Positions 56,901 to 64,000 of a DNA stretch of 64,000 nucleotides are shown here, in pieces. The stretch is from Silene latifolia (lineage: Eukaryota; Streptophyta; Magnoliopsida; Caryophyllales; Caryophyllaceae), in assembly GCF_048544455.1 (NCBI RefSeq), contig NC_133534.1, positions 31,138,217-31,202,216 of the forward strand, written 5' to 3'. Made by a program: the position numbers and the translations under genes. Each line of letters opens with the position of its first letter. The first letter of the stretch is position 1. A model generated the notes under the pieces. It was not told the DNA's origin. It searched no databases and saw nothing but the letters and a program-made list of their open reading frames with translations.

Positions 56901-58120
56901 TATTTAATTAATTTGCGTGTCATCGTAATTATTATTACTACATTGCTTCTTGGTGACGAGTTCTGACTCTGGTGTGTTGGTGTTGGGTCATGTGAAAACA
57001 CAGGTGAAGGCTTGGGCCGTGTATGAGTTATGTAGGATTATTTTGGAGTCGGGTTTAATTTAATTGTTGGTTGAGTCCGGAAGTTAATCAAGTTTAACTA
57101 AAATGAGTCGGAATAATTGGTTAGTGAGTTATTAACCCGGATTTAGTTAATTAATTAGTTTATATATTAAATTATTATTAGAATGTAATTATTGTTTATT
57201 ATTATTATTTATTTTTTTAGGTGTCGACCTTGTGAGACGGTAATATTATTATTACTTGGTTCGCGTGCTTGTTATTCGGATTTGTTGAAGGAAGGTTTTG
57301 GATTATTATTTCGCTTGCTTGACTCGGATTTGCTATCGTGGTAGGATAGCTACTAATTTACTTTAATGTTTACTTGAATGATCTTGTCTGATTGTATTGG
57401 TTGAATTAATTGGAATTGTGACGCATGATATGTAATTGTTCTGGTTGTATTAAGATGATTTGATTATTGACTAGCTCAGCTCGTGTCTGAGATGAATTAT
57501 ACAATTGGTTTCCTCAGCCTCGTGTCTGAGATGGTAATAATGTTGTATAACTCAATGGTTTGCATATCATATCATTAGCACTTGCATTGGTTTCCCCAGG
57601 CTGGTTCTGCAGGACTTGTCTTTGGGATGTTATTGAGATTACCCTGGCCAGGGATTGGCGGGATGAATGAGAGCCTCGGAGGATGATCATGAGCATGCAT
57701 TTCATTTGCATTTAATATTATCTTGTGTTCATTTATTGTGTTATTTAGCTATTCCTACTCAACCGTTGGGTTGACGTGTATTCGGTAAACACCTGTGATG
57801 AACCAATATTGGGGAGCAGTTTGATTGACAGGTTAAATATTGGGACGAGTGGACTGACGAGTCAAAGATAGAGACCTTCACAAGCTTTATAGAAGATGTA
57901 ATAAAGACTTAGTTACATTTATTTTCCGCTGCGAGTTTTGTAATTTAATTTATTAATATATTTATTCAACATTTGCAACAAATCATTTGAGGTAATTATT
58001 TTAATAAAGAACTTTAGATTGCTATACTTTGTTAGTACTGACTCAGGAAACTCAGATGGTAACGCTCTTATTTATCCTGGAATGTCTAGTTAAGGCTCCT
58101 AGATAAATGGGGGTGTTACA
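53965..58120 (+). repeat. Tekay-type LTR, plus strand (contains a nested solo LTR)
   Basis: Starts TGTAACACCCCGTTAT, ends GGGGGTGTTACA, and is followed by a tRNA-iMet primer site at 58124. Without the nested LTR it is about 2.78 kb. Its last 100 bases match 1-103. The 56173-56880 part is G/T-rich and contains a GTGGCACGTGGTGGC repeat. Confidence 0.75.
54800..56167 (+). mobile_element. Solo LTR of the palindrome-bearing Tekay-type family
   Basis: TGTAACACTACGG...GGGGTGTTACA, 1368 bp, flanked by GTCGG (54795-54799 and 56168-56172). The palindrome cluster (54828-54975) uses ACTCGACCGAGT and ACTCGGCCGAGT instead of ACTCGATCGAGT. The conserved structured block is at 55520-55735. Confidence 0.9.
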
Positions 58121-58123
58121 AAG

Positions 58124-58135
58124 TGGTATCAGAGC
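58124..58135 (+). other. Primer-binding site, tRNA-iMet type
   Basis: TGGTATCAGAGC three bases after the LTR end at 58120. Confidence 0.92.
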
Positions 58136-58981
58136 GAACGATCCTTAGGCCCAAACAAATGAACCCAATGAACGTAGGATAAGTCTAAATAAAATGTACC
58201 CCGGGTAGAAACTGTTAAGAGCCCCTAATGCAGTTAAGAAGTGCGCCTTAATCCGTATCCTGGCCTCTCAGTTTTAAACCGGTCTTATCGGGAAAGGATA
58301 AGGAAGTGGGTAGTTAGTAGTAAGATGTCTATGAGTGAGTTGTATGTTATTTACTATCTTTGTTGCAGGGTGAAAGATTGCAAGGTAAGTAAATTGGATG
58401 AGATGGAAAATGGTTGAGAATTTTTTGCATATTGCCGTATGAGATGTTTGTTAACATATGATGGATGATGAATGTAACTATGATGATTGTATGAATTAGA
58501 AATCATGTCTAGTGATATGCTGTACATGTTCCCCGAAACCATGCTTCTTACAATGTTTTTTGCAATGATTAGATAGAATATAGATTTATGTTTTTAAAAC
58601 TCCTTATATTTTCCGTAAATTATAAAATCTCCAAAAGAAACTTAACGGTTATTTTATAGTGATTTTTGAAAGATATAACTTGATTTTGGGTTTCTGAAAA
58701 TGCAAGTTTTACAAAAATTTTAACATGATTATTTTATCATTTCCTGAACCATGTTATTTTATGATAGAAGTGACGATATGGGATCGTAAAGTGAGAGTAT
58801 AAACCACGCATTTGAATTGTGACCTAGGAGGGGTGACAGTTATTACAAAGACCTTGGTGGTAGGATAACCTTAGTTCAATTCAATTAATCACATGTGTTT
58901 ATTTTGGAGGGATTAGTTTGTTACCCTACAACGTTTCATAGTATGGAGACTTATACCCTTTCTTTTACTTTTATAGACAAT
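58136..58981 (+). other. Leader of the Tekay-type element
   Basis: Non-coding. Its first 130 bases share CCCGGGTAGAA and GCCCCTAATGCA-like words with the leader at 26645-30770, which ties the two elements to one family. Confidence 0.6.
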
Positions 58982-59092
58982 ATGGCACCAAAGAGAGCTA
59001 GAGCTTCTACCATTACCGATGAGGAGATTGAGAGGATGAAGGACCTGAATGCTGCATTATTAGAGATTGTAAAGGGAAAGAAAGATGATATG
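58982..59092 (+). pseudogene. gag: Tekay-type gag, N-terminal fragment
   Basis: ATG at 58982 opens a frame beginning MAPKRARASTITDEEIERMK, in the right place after the primer site and leader for a chromovirus gag N-terminus. It is cut after 37 codons by the minus-strand LTR that starts at 59093. The assignment rests mainly on position and on the basic start followed by an acidic helix; the conserved gag core is not present in the remaining piece. Confidence 0.5.
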
Positions 59093-60454
59093 TGTGACAC
59101 CCCCATATACCAAGGAGCCTTAACTAGACCTTCTCTAGCATATAAGGGCATCACCATCTCGGTTTCCCGAGGACAGTACTAATCAAACGTCGATAAAAGA
59201 ACATTTAAAGTTTATTACAAGTGATTAAACAAACTAAGATAACAAAGATACAACTCAGACTACTACCAACTAGGTGATCTACACGTCTGTCAAAACTCGT
59301 GAAGGACTCATCCCGCCAAGTATCCATCTATCATCCAAGACATCACCTGTGAAGAATAACTGCTCACCATAAGGGATCACGGCAGACACAACAGAAGAAA
59401 ATAAGAAGACAAAACCACACAAGGTCTGTAACTGAAGAGACACACCAACCACTGACACAACAAAGCAGACACAACAGCACACACACACACACACACCAAC
59501 CACTGACACAACAAAGCAGACACAACAACACACACACACCAGCCACATCTCCGCCAATCAATCATCGTCACCGACTGTCCACTGGACCAGCCCTGCCACT
59601 GGGGGACCGCAGCCGTTCCCACCTTATCCCCGCTCATCATACCGAGAGATAACCATGTCCCATTAATGTGCACATCCCCTCCCGTGGCGGGTTACACGGA
59701 GGGCGAAACTAGGGCGTGAAGCCACTCCACTCAGCCGAGGACGCACCACGAGAACAAGAGACAACAACCACAGACAGCTGTATCACAACAATGATAATCA
59801 ACACAACACAAACCAACTAATTACAACAACCAATCAACCATATCAACACCACAACAATCAACCCACAACAAAAGACTCACTAGACAATCTACTATACTTA
59901 GTAGGCGAACCTACCTTTAGTGCATTGCAGCAATTCCACTTCCGATCACAAGATGGCAAACAACCACGCAACAAACCTATACAAACAGTACAAACATCTA
60001 TCACGACCGCTATAACCCTAACTCAGAACAACAACGACAATGATGATGATGATGACATACCTACGCATAGCTATACGGCATCAAGACTGCTACCCGACTC
60101 AAGCCACCTACCCCCATGGCATAAGCATCTTTAAGGACGTCAAGGAAGTAACTATGGTGAACGAGAAGGAAGAGTGACGACATCTAGGTTTAGGAAAAGA
60201 ATGGCGGAAATGATTTGATGTTTCTCAAAATACGATATATAAATTCTTGCTCTAAAGACGCTACTCGATCGACTGACCCCTACTCGATCGAGCCTCAAGG
60301 CTACTCGATTGAGTGGCCTCGACTAGATCGAGTACCACACACCCAAAGCGTGCTACGTCATAAGTCATCGCTCGTAAGTTTCCCCAAAGGCCAAGACATG
60401 TCCCTAGGGTCGGTGAACGTCAGTTAACGGGTCCCTAAAAGGACGCGTATTACA
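59093..60454 (-). repeat. 3' LTR of the minus-strand Tekay-like element, 1362 bp
   Basis: Same family as the solo LTR at 20682-21998 (for example TTTTAGGGACCCGTT near the start). Palindrome cluster at 60258-60335, structured block at 59565-59760. CA-rich repeats lie at 59455-59540. Confidence 0.85.
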
Positions 60455-60491
60455 GTCTTCCCCCCTTAAAAGAACTTCGTCCCCAAAGTTC
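60455..60491 (-). other. PPT and GNRA-type hairpin of the minus element
   Basis: On the minus strand: GAACTTTG, loop GGGA, CGAAGTTC, then TTTTAAGGGGGGAAGAC against the LTR. The T in the first arm pairs with G as a wobble. Confidence 0.8.
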
Positions 60492-62218
60492 GACTCATCC
60501 TCTCCCGAACCACACGACAAAGAACCAAAATCAACACCACCGTTTGCCCGACACAGGTCAACTAACAGTTTAGCAACACAATCCCACTACGTATGTCCAT
60601 AAACATCATCATCATCATCATCGTCCATCTTAGCACACAACACACATAAGATCACTAACTTCTCTTTCTGAATTACTGAACACGTACCATGCACCAACAA
60701 GACCAACTCGACTATCACTTATACTACTACATCAAATTATTCAAACACGCAACAATGCAACCATGAGGCTATACTTTCATTCATCTTCGGCCAACAACTA
60801 CCAATTACAAGACATACAATACAACGGTCTTATCACAAATTCACAACAACACATGTTCCTGACTCACACGCCATATGTTTCATTATGCTCGATTACTTTA
60901 ACCATACAACACACTCCTACTATAACACGGAATTCTCAAGTCATCACAACAAATAACTGCTGGAATAAAGTATACAACATGCCATTTCATTCAACAATTG
61001 TAAATTCTCACTCAACTGTACTATAACCACTTATGAAGTTAACCCAACAGACATATAGAACTATTCAAACAATCACTCACGTGTTTAAAATACCACGAAA
61101 ATACTGCAAAATTGTTATAATTACATAATTTTTCTTTTGCGACATTACTCTTCCCCTCTTTAAAAGAACTTCGTTCCCGAAGTTCACCGTCACGCAGCCT
61201 CCCTGGCTCTCAAACCGATACCGACGATATTACTTTGACATTACTCATAAATCGCCAAAACAACATCGATTCACACTAACACAACCTACTCTTTGACATT
61301 ACTTAATTACAACACATATAACATAAAACCATACCGTATTACGTAATACATCGCGGATATATTGTTACAAACTAGCAATAAATCCAACAATTATTTGTTA
61401 TACGACCATACCGAACAAGCGACAATATTATAAACATAGTATTCGATTTATTCAACTTGACCGCATATAGATTATAATGTAACACAAATACCACTAGAGA
61501 CTGTGTGAAGTGAGCAAAATGCATATCCGACTTATGACAGAAACAACACTTTCTTGACATTACCTAAGCACGACCCACAACATATAAATATATATGTGAT
61601 TACCAGCTTGGACAATACCGCCGCACATTATGGTCCCCCATTGATTTGTTTTATCATTCCAACCCACATAAACCGCACAAAATTATATCCATAACTCGAC
61701 CACATGCCATTATATAACCAACGGTGAGGCTAAACAATGTTATTAAACAACAATAACAAAGATTAGCATAAAAGTAACCAATAATATGATGATTCAAACA
61801 ATTATAAACTCGAAATGTTCCTGTAACAGTGACACTCGATCGAGTTCGTCAGGCACTTCATCGAGCTGGCCTTACTCGATTGAGCTCATCAGCTACTCGA
61901 TCGAGTAAGCCGAGATCAGACTACTCATTCTAAGGTCACACCTGCAGCTACTCGATCGACTGAGGGGCACTCGATCGAGTTGCCACATGTCCAAAAGTAC
62001 TCTAAATGCCAAGTTAAACAGAACGAACATATAAACATGAGTCGGGATGCTCTCCCGACCCTAAAATCCTGCACAAAAAGTCTAAAAATACGCAAAGTAC
62101 GTCCTTATGGCCAACCATACAAACCAAGATCGAAAAGTATCAACCGAAAACGGAATAGTATCCACCATCAACTATGAAACATAAGAAGAAGAAAAATGGA
62201 GTATCATCACTTCTGCTG
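60492..62218 (-). other. Non-coding internal region of the minus element
   Basis: AT-rich and without a credible gene. It contains the second hairpin and, at 61826-61985, seven ACTCGATCGAGT-type words with variable spacers, as in 31688-31862 of the plus-strand relative. Confidence 0.6.
61166..61185 (-). other. Second GNRA-type hairpin with PPT-like tract
   Basis: On the minus strand: GAACTTCG, loop GGAA, CGAAGTTC, followed by TTTTAAAGAGGGGAAGAG (61148-61165). It is about 690 bases upstream of the true 3' end, mirroring the doubled module at 34501 and 34828. Confidence 0.8.
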
Positions 62219-63381
62219 CTACTCGTCCATCACCGCATCATCACCAACGCCACCGCCAGAGGTACCTGCTCCCGCCGCGTCATGAACCGCATCACCACCA
62301 ACACCTGCACCTGATCCCATGCGCCAAGGGGCCAAAAAACCATATGGGTACGACTGAGGCTCTCCCCAAGTAGACCTATCCACACCATAAGAGTGGAAGA
62401 CGCCACTGCCGCTGGTAAAGGCTCTGTAGCGGGAAGGTGCTCAGGAGCTGGTATCCGCATCCAACTCATACCCCACACTCTCCATGCCAGACTACCATCC
62501 CCCAAGGTTCTTAACCAATTCTGGTCGAGGAAATAGTCTCGGTCCAAGGTAGGCACCGTGGTGGTCAAAGCAGTGTAGGCCAAGGAGGCCTCAAAGGAAG
62601 CCAGTCTCTCTGCCAACCGAGTGGCAAAGGCCCCACAACTCAGGAAGCGGGTGTCGGAAGAAGCCATCAGCGCTAAACTAGCACACAGAAAGGAAGGGGC
62701 ACTAAAGGTCACTCTCTGAGACCGGGCAGGGTTAAGGTACGCCATAAACAACATCAACTCGTGTGAGTTTAACTTACTCACATCCTTCCTCTCATAAAGC
62801 AGGCATGTCAAAGCACGAAGGAAAATCTTCAAAGTGACATGTTTAACATCGTTTATCAACATGTTACTCGAAGTAGGAGCTGGTTTCCCGGTAAGACAAG
62901 GCATGAGGCTACTAACCCCACACTCAGATGGTATATCTCAGAGAGCTCCCTTGGCGGGTTTAGCGAGGCCAAGGTGTGTAGCAAACAAATCCATGTTCAG
63001 GAAAAAGCTTGTGTTCATAAGGCGGAACTCAACAGTTTGTTCCACCGCATCGTATTTAAACGAACTCATAAACTCAAGGGCCATGAAGGCATAAGAGTGC
63101 TTAGGGAGGTGATATAACCCAGTCATCCCCAAAGTCTCAAAGATGTGCCTGACATCGGTTTCAATCCCCAAGTCTGTCAGAAGGGTACTGTCTATACAAC
63201 GGGTAGGTCTCATCTTTCGTTTTTGCAAGGACACAAATTTACCCCTTTGGGTAAAGTCCACAAAGACTACAGACGGGTACTCCGATACTGCTGGGACCGT
63301 AGGTTTACTCCCCTCTCCTACCTCAGGCTTAGAAGCCCTCCCCCTCTTGCTCTGTCGGGTTCCTACGGTTGGTCTCCGCAT
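62219..63381 (-). pseudogene. Athila ORF1-like gene (retrotransposon extra/gag-like ORF), one stop and one frameshift
   Basis: The likely start is ATG 63381 (MRRPTVGTRQSKRGRASK), just after an acceptor-like GAAACAG. The conserved stretch reads FVSLQKRKMRPTRCIDSTLL, YAFMALEFMSSFKYD, VEFRLMNTSFFLNMDLFATH, the layout of plant Athila ORF1 proteins (a cysteine/Asp-containing N-part, 'LEFLSSF', 'FRL.N....L....F...LGL'). A TGA at 62938-62940 interrupts it. The same frame resumes with SNMLINDVKHVTLKIFLRAL and continues to about 62420, where a frameshift moves it to a Gly-rich tail (GAGVGGDAVHDAAGAG) ending at 62219. The biochemical role of this family is not established. The surrounding element has Tekay-type ends, which is unexpected. 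Confidence 0.65.
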
Positions 63382-63393
63382 CTGTTTCAACAT

Positions 63394-64000
63394 ATAACTT
63401 AAATATACAAATCACACATACTTGGAAAAACATGCAAGGCATTCATGTATAATCAAAGAAAAGAGCAACTAAGTACACACTTTCACCAACATTCCCAGAA
63501 TTATGAATATAACTCTCAATTCTAATCATCATATGGTCTCTACGGCTGTTAAAATTATAATAAGTATAGCATCCATTTACATCATAACTACAAATTTTGA
63601 GAAATCAACCTTCAAACTAGCTTCACCAAGAAACAAATTTCATCATAATGTAAGACGAATTTCAGTTTGGGGCACTTTTAATACAGAGTTTTAAGGCAAA
63701 TGTTTGAGGGAAAATCATCAAAATCATCTCTAAACATGATGTGTATAACATATATTACCCAATTTTCATCCCTTTATATACAAAAGACAACTAAAATTCA
63801 ATTTAAATTCTCAAACCCTGGAAAATTTGAGTCACATAAGTTTCCAATTTGGTTCGATTTTTGCATAACTATTATCAATATTCAACAAATTGAAGCATGT
63901 GGATCATATTTCAACCATTATAAGTAAGATTTGGCCCCCATAATTCGTTCCAACAACTTTCGACATCCCACATGTTTCTAATTAATTAAAAACATCAAAA
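63394..64000 (-). other. AT-rich non-coding end of window
   Basis: Upstream (5') of the ORF1-like gene on the minus strand. It may be an intron or leader, given the acceptor-like sequence at 63382-63390. No motif is recognised. Confidence 0.4.

Larger units (their letters stand above)
59093..64000 (-). mobile_element. Tekay-like element, minus strand, 3' LTR and 3' internal part
   Basis: The 3' LTR (59093-60454) reads TGTAATACGCGTCC...GGGGGTGTCACA on the minus strand, preceded by a PPT and a GNRA hairpin. The internal part runs to the window edge and contains a second hairpin-PPT copy, a palindrome cluster, and an ORF1-like gene that resembles Athila ORF1 rather than a chromovirus protein. 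The 5' end is outside the window. Confidence 0.75.

Noticed and set aside
59279..59673. Cys/Val-rich open frames on the minus strand
   Set aside because: They translate CA/GT repeats of the LTR.

Overview
This is a stretch of plant nuclear DNA made almost entirely of nested, decayed retrotransposons plus one DNA transposon. The evidence is LTRs with TG...CA ends and 5-bp target duplications, plant-type initiator-tRNA-Met primer sites (TGGTATCAGAGC), Ty3/Gypsy polyproteins with a second RNase H (Tat lineage), Athila-like and Tekay/chromovirus-like ends, Copia gag, and an En/Spm (Ptta) transposase gene. I found no host gene, rRNA, tRNA or organellar DNA. It resembles heterochromatin of a large-genome eudicot. 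A Caryophyllales source is possible but is only a guess.

Layout. 1-103: end of a Tekay-type LTR that cuts into the next element. 104-8339: Copia element (+) with gag only and no pol. 8340-about 15547: 3' part of a Tat element ('Tat-A') with degraded RT/RNase H/second RNase H/integrase, an antisense spliced gene with its own TATA box, and a 3' LTR. About 15548-42052: second Tat element ('Tat-B') with degraded pol on + and two antisense spliced genes of the plant-mobile-domain (PMD) superfamily, at 20140-22972 and 36654-39673, then PPT and 3' LTR. Tat-B is interrupted by a solo LTR (20682-21998) and by a non-coding Tekay-like element (23517-36302). That element in turn holds a solo Athila-like LTR (24099-25794) and a young non-autonomous Copia-like element (26725-30678). 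42053-about 45060: 3' end of an Athila-like element (-). About 45060-47396: 5' LTR and leader of a Copia element (-). 47397-48040: fragment of another antisense PMD/DUF7745-like gene. 48041-52490: CACTA-like element with a spliced Ptta/En-Spm transposase gene (-). 52491-53866: Athila-like LTR (-). 53965-58120: long Tekay-type LTR (+) with a nested solo LTR (54800-56167), followed by PBS, leader and a truncated gag. 59093-64000: 3' part of a minus-strand Tekay-like element that carries an Athila-ORF1-like gene.

How the parts relate. Almost no protein gene here is intact. What looks maintained is non-coding architecture: hairpins that place the PPT/LTR junction in a loop, GNRA-type hairpins next to PPTs, a structured block in the leaders of five LTRs, and clusters of short palindromes (ACTCGATCGAGT and relatives; GCAGCA..TGCTGC) upstream of TATA boxes in unrelated LTR families and in front of the antisense genes. 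The antisense PMD-type genes inside Tat elements, which share promoter motifs with their LTR, are the best candidate for an under-described system.
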